A DNA stretch of 64,000 nucleotides from positions 1,397,001 to 1,461,000 of the forward strand of contig NZ_CP022684.1 in assembly GCF_002863865.1 (NCBI RefSeq). The letters are read 5' to 3'. Below, piece by piece: positions 1-8,923 of the stretch. Under the pieces are notes generated by a model that did not search any database, was not told where the DNA came from, and saw only the letters and a list, made by a program, of their open reading frames with translations. Source of the DNA: Ketobacter alkanivorans. GTDB lineage: Bacteria > Pseudomonadota > Gammaproteobacteria > Pseudomonadales > Ketobacteraceae. Position 1 is the first letter of the stretch, and each line of letters begins with the position of its first letter. The position numbers and the translations under genes are program-made.

Positions 1-898
1 TAGCAAACAAGGTACCCATCAAGCCAAACACAGATAAGCTGGCGGGAATGGCAATGGTATTAATCCAAGGGTAATCAGCCCAAAGAAACTGGAAGCCTAT
101 GCCTTGTACCGATGCCACATAAAAGGAGCACCCGAACGCAGCGCCAATGTAGTACAGATAACTTACATGGCGCACGCTCAAATAGATAAAAAGATTGTAC
201 AGCACCATCACTAAAATAATGCCATAGTAAAGCCCTTGCCCCACCATGATCGATTGCTGCTCATCGAAGTAATGGTCGTAATCCCGAAGCTTAATTGGTG
301 CCCCCAATGAGCTAGTGGACTCAATGCGAATATACGCCGTTACAAACTCCCCCGGCTCCAGTAACAACGGCACCATAAAGTTGTTGGCATCGACTGGCCG
401 CTGATTGAAAGGGTAGGCGTCACCCAAATGCCACTCCTGCGCAACCCCCTCATTTTTAATAATATGTATTTCAACCAGATCCAGCAGCGGGTACTGCACT
501 TCTAACAATAATTTCTGTCGGACGCTGCCAACATTGCGAACCGGTAGACGCACCCAGAGGATATCCGAGCTGTATCCAAAGAAAGGGGATTCGCTCTGGC
601 TTTGAAACCAGTCCTGGCGCGGCAACGCCCTAACATCAGACAGATTGAGAATGCCTTGCTTATCGAGATAATATTCGGCAATGGGGCTGGCACTGAGGGA
701 GGTGAATTCATCGGCAACGTTGGCAACGGTGCGCGCAGACAGAACCTGAAACGGAAGGCAAAGAAGCAGCAGCAGGCCAACGCAAGTGCGCCCGCAACAA
801 ATCAACCAATTTATATCCCTATGAGTGCTTTCCCTACTTAAGCTGCCTGCCACGTAACGCAAGTGTGCCCTACCAGTCCGTCTGCTTTTTGATTCCAT
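1..898 (-). CDS. 7TMR-DISM family membrane sensor, C-terminus beyond window edge
   Basis: About 299 residues are visible in one open frame; the rest lies left of base 1. The ATG at 898 is followed by a basic N-terminus and a hydrophobic signal segment (residues ~36-52). Then comes a periplasmic 7TMR-DISMED2-like beta domain (containing WVRLPVRN) and the first helices of the 7TM-DISM membrane module, marked by GLYYGIILVMVLYNLF. In this family the membrane module is followed by an output domain such as a histidine kinase, GGDEF or cyclase domain, which cannot be seen here. A purine-rich AAGAAG precedes the ATG. The family assignment is firm from the motif pattern; ligand and output are unknown. 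Confidence 0.8.
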   Translation of the reverse strand, partial: MESKSRRTGRAHLRYVAGSLSRESTHRDINWLICCGRTCVGLLLLLCLPFQVLSARTVANVADEFTSLSASPIAEYYLDKQGILNLSDVRALPRQDWFQSQSESPFFGYSSDILWVRLPVRNVGSVRQKLLLEVQYPLLDLVEIHIIKNEGVAQEWHLGDAYPFNQRPVDANNFMVPLLLEPGEFVTAYIRIESTSSLGAPIKLRDYDHYFDEQQSIMVGQGLYYGIILVMVLYNLFIYLSVRHVSYLYYIGAAFGCSFYVASVQGIGFQFLWADYPWINTIAIPASLSVFGLMGTLFA

Positions 899-972
899 CT
901 TCTTTTTAGAATAGACCAAGTCACTGCCAATATGTCCATATTTGAACTCGAGGGGCGATTTTTAAACACCTA

Positions 973-2286
973 TCAGCCGACCTTGCCCCGAAAGTGCACG
1001 CAACGGCCAGCAGAAAATGTTTGCTCCACTACCCGATCATCAGCCAATACGTTGAGAACAAAGACTTTTTCCTGAATGGTACGACAGTGCTGCATACGAA
1101 AAGCCAGTAACGGCGTAGCCTCAAGATCCAGCACGACAAAATCTGCTTCGTTGCCGACTCGAAAGCTGCCAATGCGGTCCGCCAAGTCTAATGCGACCGC
1201 GCCCCCCAAGGTGGCCATATAAAGCGCCTGCATCGGCTCCAGCGTGCCGCCCTGCAACTGTTGGATCTTGTAGGCTTCATCCATGGTTCTGAACAACGAA
1301 AAGCTGGTGCCCGCTCCCACGTCGGTGCCCAAGGATACCGTCACTCCAAACTCGTGTAATCTCTTCAGATTTAACAAACCTGACCCCAAAAATAAATTTG
1401 AAGTGGGGCAATGAGCCACCGCCGCACCGGACTGAGCGAGCTTGTTACATTCTTCGTCACACAGATGAATACCATGGGCAAAGATGCTGCGCTTACCCAC
1501 TAACCCTTCACGATAATAAACATCCAGGTAGTTTTGCGACGATGGAAACAATGCCTTAACCCAAGCTACCTCCTCCTCGCTCTCTGCAAGGTGAGTATGA
1601 AGGTACAGATCTGGATATTCCTTCAGGAGCTGCCCGGCTTTCTCCAACTGATGCCGAGTGCTGGTAGGCGCAAAACGCGGCGTCACCGCATATTGGAGCC
1701 GGTCAACGTTATGCCACCGCTCAATCAACCCAAGGGATTCCTGATAGCCGGTCTCCGCCGAATCACAGAGTTCATCAGGGGCATTTCGATCCATCATCAC
1801 CTTGCCGGCAATCATTCTAAGCCCCCTATCCTGGGCCTCATGAAAAAACGCATCCACAGATGCGGGATGAACCGTGCCAAACACCAACGCGGTGGTCGTG
1901 CCATTGCGCAGTAGCTCTTCCAGAAAAAATGCCGCTACTTTCCGGCCATAGCGAGAATCGGAAAACCTGGCCTCAACCGGAAAGGTGTAATTATTGAGCC
2001 ACGAAAGCAACTTCTCACCAAAAGCACCGATCATTTCTGTTTGAGGATAATGCACGTGCGTATCTATGAAGCCGGGGAGAATCAGGTGATGAGAATAGTG
2101 GTGGAGCGACACCCATGATGGCAAGCGGTGCAACAGCTGCTCAGCAGAACCGACCGCCTTGATGCAACCATTTTCAATCCACAACACGCCATCCTCAAAA
2201 TACTGCCAAGCCGCATCGCCCACCTTGGCGGGATCATCGACAAAATACAGCAATTGAGCACGGTATGCCTGCGCTGACACCCCCAT
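973..2286 (-). CDS. guaD: Guanine deaminase
   Basis: A 437-residue amidohydrolase, the usual length for bacterial guanine deaminase, converting guanine to xanthine and ammonia in the cytosol. The metal-binding HxH lies in PGFIDTHVHYPQT, followed by the GuaD-typical EMIGAFGEKLLSWL. Further metal and catalytic residues are in THLAE, AHGIHL and GTDVGAG. An AAGGGGAG Shine-Dalgarno precedes the ATG. No other purine-catabolism gene is adjacent. Alternative: a related aryl amidohydrolase (TrzN/AtzA group), less likely because the GuaD signature around the first histidines is intact. Confidence 0.92.
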   Translation of the reverse strand: MGVSAQAYRAQLLYFVDDPAKVGDAAWQYFEDGVLWIENGCIKAVGSAEQLLHRLPSWVSLHHYSHHLILPGFIDTHVHYPQTEMIGAFGEKLLSWLNNYTFPVEARFSDSRYGRKVAAFFLEELLRNGTTTALVFGTVHPASVDAFFHEAQDRGLRMIAGKVMMDRNAPDELCDSAETGYQESLGLIERWHNVDRLQYAVTPRFAPTSTRHQLEKAGQLLKEYPDLYLHTHLAESEEEVAWVKALFPSSQNYLDVYYREGLVGKRSIFAHGIHLCDEECNKLAQSGAAVAHCPTSNLFLGSGLLNLKRLHEFGVTVSLGTDVGAGTSFSLFRTMDEAYKIQQLQGGTLEPMQALYMATLGGAVALDLADRIGSFRVGNEADFVVLDLEATPLLAFRMQHCRTIQEKVFVLNVLADDRVVEQTFSAGRCVHFRGKVG

Positions 2287-2414
2287 CCATAACTCCCCTT
2301 ATACTGCCAACGATATTCCTGTGCGTGTGCAAACCGAATATTTCAACTCACCACTTCATTCATTGTTTGTCAGCGGTGCGTACTGCGTCAAGCATCATTC
2401 TTGTTAATTCAGGA

Positions 2415-4064
2415 TCACATGGCTGAATAGTTCGGCCCACCCCCTGCCTCTGGAGGCACCCAAGTAATATTTTGCATGGGATCCTTAATATCACAGGTTT
2501 TACAATGAACGCAGTTTTGCGCATTGATTCGAAACACCTGACGTCCGTTTTCCTCCATCACCTCATAGACACCTGCAGGGCAATAGCGTTGGGCTGGCTC
2601 TCCATATAACGGTAGGTTATGTTCAAGCGGCAACTGTGCGTCGCTTAGCTTTAAGTGACAAGGTTGCTCTTCAGAGTGATGGGTGTTGGATAAATACACC
2701 GATGAAAGCTTATCAAAGGTGATCACCCCATCAGGTTTGGGATAGTGAATCCGCTTGGCTTGATTCAGTCGCTGTAAGCACTCATGGTCGGGCTGCTCGT
2801 CTTTTAACGTGAACAGAGACTTGCCTCGCAGAAGGCCATACTCAACAAAACTGAACGCAGCCCCCATCAACATTCCAAAACGATGCATGGCAGGCGCTAC
2901 ATTACGCGCCTGATACAACTCGCGATACAACCATGATGACTTGAATGCTGCCTGATACTCAACAAGGTCGGCCCCATGTTTTCCCTCTGCCAATGCTGCC
3001 AGCACCACATCCGCCGCCAACATTCCGCTTTTCATGGCCGTATGATTGCCTTTTATCTTAGGGTAGTTCATAAACCCCGCATCACATCCGATCAACAGCC
3101 CACCAGGAAAGCTGAGTTTCGGCACGGCTTGCAGCCCCCCCTTATTGATTGCCCGCGCACCGTAGGCTATGCGCTGGGCACCTTCAAGCAACGGTTTAAT
3201 CGTTGGGTGTAACTTCCACTGCTGCAATTCATCAAAGGGGCTAAGCCACGGGTTGCTATAGTTGAGATCGGTTATCAAGCCCAACGCAACCTGATTGTTT
3301 TCATAGTGATAAAGAAAAGCGCCGCCGCCCGCGCCATGACGGGAAAGTGGCCAGCCGAAGCAGTGCATAACCTTGCCCGGCTGATGCAGCGCAGGATCGA
3401 TTTGCCAGACCTCTTTGATGCCTATGGCATAGTGCTGAGTGCCGGCATCCTCACACAGATTAAACCGCTGCATTAATTGTTTGCCCAGATGCCCGCGACA
3501 GCCTTCGGCAAATAACGTGTACTTGGCAAGCAGATCTATCCCAGCCTGAAAGCCAGCCTTGGGGTTGCCGTCACGATCCAGCCCCATGTCGCCGGTACGA
3601 ACACCACGCACCGCACCGGTGTCATTGAACAATAGCTCTGCCGCTGTAAAGCCTGCGTATACTTCGACCCCCAACTGCTCTGCCTGCTGCGCCAACCAAC
3701 GACAGAAAACGCTTAAACTGATTACGTAATTCCCTTCGTTATGAATAACCCTGGACGCCAAAACAGACGGCAAGCGCACACCCCGACGGTCTGATAACAA
3801 GTAGTGAACCTCATCTTGCGCAACAGGTATGTGCAGAGGTGCGCCCCGCTCCTGCCAGTCGGGAAACAGCTCATTCAATGCGGTAGGCTGCAGTAATGCA
3901 CCCGATAACGAGTGAGCCCCAATCTCTGCGGCTTTCTCCACGACACACACCGAAAGTTCCACACCCTGTCTGATGGCACCCTGTTTCAATCTACAAGCCG
4001 CAGACAGACCCGCAGGCCCTGCACCAACAATAACAACATCGTATTCGAGGGATTCCCGCTCCAT
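2415..4064 (-). CDS. Electron transfer flavoprotein-ubiquinone oxidoreductase
   Basis: A 549-residue ETF-QO, which passes electrons from acyl-CoA dehydrogenases (via ETF) to the ubiquinone pool at the inner membrane. The N-terminal FAD fold has VVIVGAGPAGLSAA. The C-terminal 4Fe-4S ligands are in CVHCKTCDIKD plus the upstream CPAGVYE. The frame is open to a TTG at 4085, but the ATG at 4064 has a perfect AAGGAG six bases upstream, so that start is preferred. etfBA is not adjacent. It functionally complements the acyl-CoA dehydrogenase at 44763-46565. Confidence 0.95.
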   Translation of the reverse strand: MERESLEYDVVIVGAGPAGLSAACRLKQGAIRQGVELSVCVVEKAAEIGAHSLSGALLQPTALNELFPDWQERGAPLHIPVAQDEVHYLLSDRRGVRLPSVLASRVIHNEGNYVISLSVFCRWLAQQAEQLGVEVYAGFTAAELLFNDTGAVRGVRTGDMGLDRDGNPKAGFQAGIDLLAKYTLFAEGCRGHLGKQLMQRFNLCEDAGTQHYAIGIKEVWQIDPALHQPGKVMHCFGWPLSRHGAGGGAFLYHYENNQVALGLITDLNYSNPWLSPFDELQQWKLHPTIKPLLEGAQRIAYGARAINKGGLQAVPKLSFPGGLLIGCDAGFMNYPKIKGNHTAMKSGMLAADVVLAALAEGKHGADLVEYQAAFKSSWLYRELYQARNVAPAMHRFGMLMGAAFSFVEYGLLRGKSLFTLKDEQPDHECLQRLNQAKRIHYPKPDGVITFDKLSSVYLSNTHHSEEQPCHLKLSDAQLPLEHNLPLYGEPAQRYCPAGVYEVMEENGRQVFRINAQNCVHCKTCDIKDPMQNITWVPPEAGGGPNYSAM

Positions 4065-4132
4065 AACGCGCTCCTTATTTATCAATCGCTTCGGTAACAG
4101 AAACCAGCGTATCGAATTTCATACTGCGCGCC

Positions 4133-4150
4133 TTCACCCTTAGGGGTGAA
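4133..4150. other. Small inverted repeat upstream of ETF-QO
   Basis: TTCACCC and GGGTGAA are separated by four bases, a perfect 7-bp inverted repeat about 70 bases upstream of the ETF-QO start and downstream of the luxR-type stop. It has no T-run on either side, so it is not a convincing terminator; it could be an operator. Confidence 0.3.
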
Positions 4151-4226
4151 ATCGGAGGGGTGATATGTGAAGGATGTACAGGGAAGTATTAAGTCACGCA
4201 GGGGAGCACAGCACTACTGAGCACAA

Positions 4227-5732
4227 TCAGTTGGCGTTAATTTTAAGCAGAGCCTGAGTACGGTTTTCCACTCCCATCTTTCCATAAAGATTACGGATAT
4301 GTACTTTTAGTGTATTCAACGAGATATGTAATTGCTCAGCGATTGCTTTATTCGACAAGCCCTCCCCAATCAGCTGAAGAACAACCTGTTCGCGCCGGGT
4401 TAGGGGTTCAATGCTGGGATGATCCTCTTTGGGTACGTTTAATACCCTGCTTTTTAGTGGTCTATGCTCAGGCGCGCCCTGCTCTGAATATTCAGGCGTA
4501 TTTAGCAATACATCCTGTGGAATTTGTTCCAGCCAATGTAACCGCTTCTGCTGATATCCAGCTTCAAGCAGCATCCAATCACTGTTCAGCAGTCTCAACA
4601 ACTGTGGCCATAGGCTTTGCTGCAAGCACAGCTCCACCGCGTCATCATAGTTTCCATTAGCCTCCAACCACGCCAGGGCACGAACGCAAAATGCTGTGCG
4701 CTGCTGCGCATCCCATTGCGCGACTTGCTGCAGAAGAAAGCGACGAAATAAATCATGGTAGCGATACCAAGTACGATGATTGTCGAGCGCCACTAAAAAC
4801 AGGTCGCTGGATTCCAACTCAACGATGACTTGCAGGCCATCATTACGTTGACACACCGCATTGCTTAAACCGGCGCAAAACCGTGGCGCCAATGCCGTAA
4901 GCAACAGAAACTGTTTTAACGCTTCCGGCTGACTGCTGAACACCTCCTCAAGCAGATAATCCGAAATATGGCGGTCCAGTGCTTGGCTCTTCAATAACTG
5001 ATCCGCTCGAACAGCATCCTGTTTAAGCGATAAAGCCACTAGCTGCATACCTGCCACCCAGCCTTCGGTTTTCTGCGCCAACGCCATTGCCACAACATTG
5101 TTCTGACTCAATGCAGGGTCGTGATCAAAAAACGCCACGGCCTCTTCGTCGTTGAAGCGCAACTCTTCCACGGCCACGTGCAATAACTGGCCGCTGGCTC
5201 TGCGCCGGGCCAAACACAGGTCGGGAAGATCTCGGGAGGTTACAACCACACGAATAGATGACGGCAAATGGTCCAGAAAAGTACTGAACAACGACAAAAG
5301 TTGAGGGTTTTTAATGAGGTGAAAATCGTCTAACACTAATGAAATTGGGTCATCAGACTGGTTTCGCTCTCCCAATGCATCAAGATCATTCAACAGAGAG
5401 ATCACAACACTGGCGTAATTGCGACGGGGTGATTCCAGCCAGATGCTGTGAGCTTCATGGCCGATCTGTGGCTCTATCTGCTGAAGGGATTGGATTGCGT
5501 ATTGCCAGAACACATCCAGCACATCATGCTCGCTGCCCAGGCTCAACCATGCAAAACGATGAGACCGACTGTGTAACCACTGACTAACCAGTGTGGTTTT
5601 ACCATAGCCTGCCGGTGCCGATACCAGAACCAGCGACCCACCACTGCTTTCATTCAGTCGATTCAATAGCCTGCCCCGCACCACGTTGCCGGTACGTAAA
5701 GGGGGCAGATAAAATCGTGTTTTTAATAGCAT
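4227..5732 (-). CDS. MalT-like LuxR-family regulator, shortened
   Basis: A 501-residue regulator with the MalT (LAL) architecture at both ends. The N-terminal STAND ATPase has Walker A APAGYGKTT (residues ~40-47) and Walker B LVLDDFH. A C-terminal LuxR helix-turn-helix (LTRREQVVLQLI through NKAIAEQLHISLNTLKVH) spans residues ~435-497. MalT-type proteins are usually about 900 residues with a long TPR-like sensor between these modules. Here only ~150 residues separate the ATPase from the helix-turn-helix, so most of the ligand-sensing superhelix is absent. The frame is uninterrupted. The ATG has no Shine-Dalgarno and directly abuts an inverted repeat. Confidence 0.85.
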   Translation of the reverse strand: MLLKTRFYLPPLRTGNVVRGRLLNRLNESSGGSLVLVSAPAGYGKTTLVSQWLHSRSHRFAWLSLGSEHDVLDVFWQYAIQSLQQIEPQIGHEAHSIWLESPRRNYASVVISLLNDLDALGERNQSDDPISLVLDDFHLIKNPQLLSLFSTFLDHLPSSIRVVVTSRDLPDLCLARRRASGQLLHVAVEELRFNDEEAVAFFDHDPALSQNNVVAMALAQKTEGWVAGMQLVALSLKQDAVRADQLLKSQALDRHISDYLLEEVFSSQPEALKQFLLLTALAPRFCAGLSNAVCQRNDGLQVIVELESSDLFLVALDNHRTWYRYHDLFRRFLLQQVAQWDAQQRTAFCVRALAWLEANGNYDDAVELCLQQSLWPQLLRLLNSDWMLLEAGYQQKRLHWLEQIPQDVLLNTPEYSEQGAPEHRPLKSRVLNVPKEDHPSIEPLTRREQVVLQLIGEGLSNKAIAEQLHISLNTLKVHIRNLYGKMGVENRTQALLKINAN

Positions 5733-5764
5733 AATGGGGCAACAGTGTTATTGTCGCCCCATTG
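5733..5764 (-). promoter_or_regulatory. Inverted repeat abutting the start codon of the MalT-like gene
   Basis: AATGGGGC (5733-5740) and GCCCCATT (5757-5764) are perfect complements, and pairing continues through ACA/TGT after one mismatch. The left arm ends one base from the ATG of the MalT-like gene. In RNA it would form a stem right before the start; in DNA it could be an operator. Confidence 0.5.
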
Positions 5765-5808
5765 TGACAAACTTGATCCGCAACTAGCAAAGGCTTTCGT
5801 GATTAAAC

Positions 5809-6345
5809 CTAAGCCTCTTGGGCATGACTTTGTGGCACCTCGGCCTCCTGAGCAGGCTCATCACGATTGACCTTACGCTCCGGCGGATTGAGTTCATCTT
5901 CACGGGGAAACTTCAACTTTGCCCAGCTTTGGGCATAGATCACCCACATCAGGCGCAAACGGGAAATTTTCATCTCCTCATTGTTGCCGCTGACTTTCTC
6001 GGCACGCAACTGTTTGATTTTCTGTTCAAGCTCGATACGTACTACGTTCAACTTTTGGCGAATGTCTTCACCACCCATACCGGCAAACGTCATAAACGGA
6101 ATACGGAAATCCTCAGGGAATTCCGACATAGGGGATTTGTTCCACTCCAATATGGCCTGCCAGGGATATTGCGTGTAACGGCCCTGATGACCACAAATTT
6201 CATCCAAACAACGCACCACATAGCGAAGCTTTCCTTTCTCCGACTCTGCACTGCGCTCTTTGATTAAGCGAGCTTCACAACCACAAGTACAGAAATTTAT
6301 TTCTGGCTTGAGCTCATAGATTGGGTTTTCATTCGTGTCGTTCAT
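5809..6345 (-). CDS. Zinc-ribbon protein with a Lar-like N-terminus
   Basis: 178 residues from the ATG at 6345; the frame stays open upstream, but that extension looks non-native. Residues ~15-75 carry a CxCxC group (FCTCGCEARL), a second site around RCLDEICGHQG, and then WQAILEWNKSP. This arrangement recalls the restriction-alleviation protein Lar family (Cys pair, Cys pair, then an EAIxxWN tail). The rest is a charged helical segment with an acidic, Gln/Glu-rich tail. It is transcribed divergently from the EVE-domain gene. The function is not known; the Lar resemblance is by eye and moderate. Confidence 0.55.
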   Translation of the reverse strand: MNDTNENPIYELKPEINFCTCGCEARLIKERSAESEKGKLRYVVRCLDEICGHQGRYTQYPWQAILEWNKSPMSEFPEDFRIPFMTFAGMGGEDIRQKLNVVRIELEQKIKQLRAEKVSGNNEEMKISRLRLMWVIYAQSWAKLKFPREDELNPPERKVNRDEPAQEAEVPQSHAQEA

Positions 6346-6557
6346 ATTTATTGCGAGTCTTATCAATACAACGATTAATGCTCCGATGTCATAATAACCA
6401 TTCAAAGCATGCGAGATTTTCTTACGATCCCCAAAAAAGGGATAAAAGTATACAAAAATAGCACCACTGGCCACTCTACTGCCATTTGGCTCTTTTTTGA
6501 AGAGAAAGGTACAATCTACCCTGCTTTTCACCTAATTATATTTTGGAACTACAAACA

Positions 6558-7022
6558 ATGTCCTATTGGCTATTTAAATCTGAACCAGACACTTTCGGTA
6601 TCGATGATCTCAAAGCCCGCGGCAAGAAAGGTGAGCCCTGGGATGGTGTACGTAATTATCAAGCCCGTAACATGTTGAGAGATGACGTAAAAAAAGGCGA
6701 TCTGATTTTTTTCTATCATTCCAATACTAAAGTGCCGGGCATTGTAGGCGTTGCCGAAGTGATAAAGGATGCCTTTCCTGATCCTACCCAGTTCGACCCC
6801 GAAGCCAAATACTATGATCCAAAATCATCACAAGACAATCCGCGCTGGTTTTGCCCGCAAGTGCGCTTCAAATCAAAATTCAAAAGCACCATCAGCCTGG
6901 ATGAGCTGAAACAGATTCCAGCGCTTCAAGATATGGCGTTGGTACGCAAAGGCAACCGGCTTTCGGTTATGCCAGTGTCAGAAGATCAGTGGCACTTTAT
7001 AATGGGAATGGTGCAGGAGTAA
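6558..7022 (+). CDS. EVE-domain protein (PUA-like)
   Basis: 154 residues forming a single EVE domain, beginning MSYWLFKSEPDTFGIDDL and containing WDGVRNYQARN and GDLIFFYHS, the residues lining the base-binding pocket in this family. EVE/YTH/ASCH-type PUA folds bind modified bases in DNA or RNA. Bacterial stand-alone versions are widespread and their ligand is usually unknown. The start ATG at 6558 is chosen because it gives the conserved family N-terminus, with GGAA upstream. It converges with the deformylase, with 20 bases between stops. Confidence 0.88.
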   Translation: MSYWLFKSEPDTFGIDDLKARGKKGEPWDGVRNYQARNMLRDDVKKGDLIFFYHSNTKVPGIVGVAEVIKDAFPDPTQFDPEAKYYDPKSSQDNPRWFCPQVRFKSKFKSTISLDELKQIPALQDMALVRKGNRLSVMPVSEDQWHFIMGMVQE

Positions 7023-7042
7023 AGTGTAGAGCGGTAGGACAA

Positions 7043-7582
7043 TCAAGCATTGGCGATTTGCTCGAAATAGACTTTGTCTGTTGTCAGATCTTGCACCGAG
7101 GCAACGCGATCAACGAATGTTTTACCAATAAGATGATCGTATTCGTGTAGAAAAATTCGCGCCGGAAAACCAGTGAGTACTTGCTCTTGAGTTACACCGG
7201 CACGATCCACAAAGCGTACGCAAACCGATTCCGGCCGAGTCACCTTGCCGCGAATCCCAGGCACACTCAAACACCCTTCCCAGAGCGTTACCTCATTATC
7301 GGAGAACGAAACCGGCTCAGGGTTTATCATAAGTAACGGCGCCATGTGTGGTGCGTTCGGATAACGGTTGTTGGGGCGCGACGCGATGATCATCAGTTGC
7401 AATGGCACACCGATCTGCGGCGCAGCAATACCTACCCCTCCCCGATGCTCCATCCAATGCTGCATAACCGCTGCTTGCTCCAACGCAGAGCTTAACTGCG
7501 TCAGCTCAACCGGCTTGGCGATGGCTCGTAAACGCGGATCGCCCAACTCAACTATCTGAAAGTCTTCCGGATTCAATATCAC
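7043..7582 (-). CDS. def: Peptide deformylase
   Basis: 179 residues. Removes the formyl group from nascent N-terminal formylmethionine. All three family motifs are visible: GVGIAAPQIG, EGCLSVPG, and the metal-binding HEYDH. It starts at GTG, overlapping the TGA of the upstream flavoprotein by four bases (GTGA), so translation is probably coupled. It is not linked to fmt or dprA, so it is likely a second (Def2-like) copy. Confidence 0.9.
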   Translation of the reverse strand: MILNPEDFQIVELGDPRLRAIAKPVELTQLSSALEQAAVMQHWMEHRGGVGIAAPQIGVPLQLMIIASRPNNRYPNAPHMAPLLMINPEPVSFSDNEVTLWEGCLSVPGIRGKVTRPESVCVRFVDRAGVTQEQVLTGFPARIFLHEYDHLIGKTFVDRVASVQDLTTDKVYFEQIANA

Positions 7583-8808
7583 GAGAACACTTTGCTCTTG
7601 GGCAATTTGTTTATTAAGTTAAGCGGATTAAGCGTCGGCAAATAAACACGCCGAGCGCTGCGCTGCAACAGGTCGAGCGAATGCACTAGATCCTTGGCAG
7701 TCTTGGGGGGAGCCATTTGCAACAGACCTAACGTGTACACCGCTTCTTTGGCCGCCCCCAACACAGAAGACGACACTGCAAAATCCCTGAACAACATGAA
7801 TGTGTCCATGTCGCCAAAGGTTACGACCTGCGGTTTATGTGAAGGCTGAAATTGCCGCAAGGCTTTATTCGCCAGCAAGCGCTCAACGTTTTGCGCAGCC
7901 GCTTTACCCATATCGATAGCATGGAAAGCCTGCTTGGCCAGTGGCCGCCCCTCCGGACTGGCCGCATCACCGATGATAAATACGTTCTCGCGGGCTTCGC
8001 TCTGAAAATACTGGTTTACACTGGCCCACTCATTGGCATCCTGCGTTAGATAACTGCGCTGCAAAAAGCTGTTAGGTGCCGCGCCGGTTGACCATATGGT
8101 GATGTCACTTTCAATCGCTCCACCATCCATGAAGCAGATACCTTCATGATCCACCGACTCGACCTTTTTCCCCAAATGGTAGTTCACCCGAAAGCCTTCC
8201 GTATGGCTGCGAATTTTACCATCCAGATGACCCGGAGCATTAGGCATCAGGTGGTCGGATGATTCGACAACGTTGAATTCAAACTGGGGGCGGTTGCGAT
8301 AGGCGCGCATCACTTCGCCGAAGGCTTCCACGCCCTCTATACCACCGCCGACGACGGTGACACGAGTTGTACGATGCGACAGGGAAGCACGGTGCAGTTT
8401 ACGGGCAATAACCTGACACTGATCCACGCTTTTCATCGGCAGAGCAAACTGATCCGCCCCTTCCACACCGAAAGTGTTGTTGACGCTGCCAGTGGCAACA
8501 ATGCAGACATCGAAAGGCACCTTCATGCCATTATCGAGCAGCACGGTCGACGAGGTCATCTCCATGGCCCGGTTCATCAGGAAACGATGCCCCAAACGAC
8601 GCACCAATATATTGCGCGATAGACGCAGTTCGTCCCCTTTCTTTTCACCGGAGATAATTTCATGAATGTTGGGTAGCCACTCAATATGAGGGCTGGGATC
8701 TATGACTGATACGTCATAACGGGACGATTTGAGCTGCTGGGCGGCATTCAACCCGGCGAATCCACCACCTACGATCACAATTTTTGGTTTGATGTGCTTT
8801 CCAAACAT
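7579..8808 (-). CDS. NAD(P)/FAD-dependent oxidoreductase, NDH-2-like
   Basis: 409 residues from the ATG at 8808, with GGAG eight bases upstream. There are two nucleotide-binding glycine motifs: IVIVGGGFAGLNAA (FAD) near the start and VTVVGGGIEGVEAF (NAD(P)H) around residue 155. A C-terminal flavin-binding GDAASPEG follows. The layout matches type II NADH dehydrogenase and sulfide-quinone reductase-like flavoproteins. No C-terminal membrane-anchoring pattern is obvious, so the electron acceptor is uncertain. It forms a two-gene operon with def. Confidence 0.8.
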   Translation of the reverse strand: MFGKHIKPKIVIVGGGFAGLNAAQQLKSSRYDVSVIDPSPHIEWLPNIHEIISGEKKGDELRLSRNILVRRLGHRFLMNRAMEMTSSTVLLDNGMKVPFDVCIVATGSVNNTFGVEGADQFALPMKSVDQCQVIARKLHRASLSHRTTRVTVVGGGIEGVEAFGEVMRAYRNRPQFEFNVVESSDHLMPNAPGHLDGKIRSHTEGFRVNYHLGKKVESVDHEGICFMDGGAIESDITIWSTGAAPNSFLQRSYLTQDANEWASVNQYFQSEARENVFIIGDAASPEGRPLAKQAFHAIDMGKAAAQNVERLLANKALRQFQPSHKPQVVTFGDMDTFMLFRDFAVSSSVLGAAKEAVYTLGLLQMAPPKTAKDLVHSLDLLQRSARRVYLPTLNPLNLINKLPKSKVFS

Positions 8809-8923
8809 GTTTTTGCTCCGCTGACACCTGCACATTGTCGCGCACAGGTGCCCATCCATTGTTTGCGGTGCGCATTCTATAGCAAGAATGCTTCCTTATA
8901 ATAGTAAGCACGTCACTGCTCGA

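Noticed and set aside
502..841. Two small open frames on opposite strands near the left edge
   Set aside because: Both overlap the 7TM-DISM sensor frame, whose domain motifs decide the reading.
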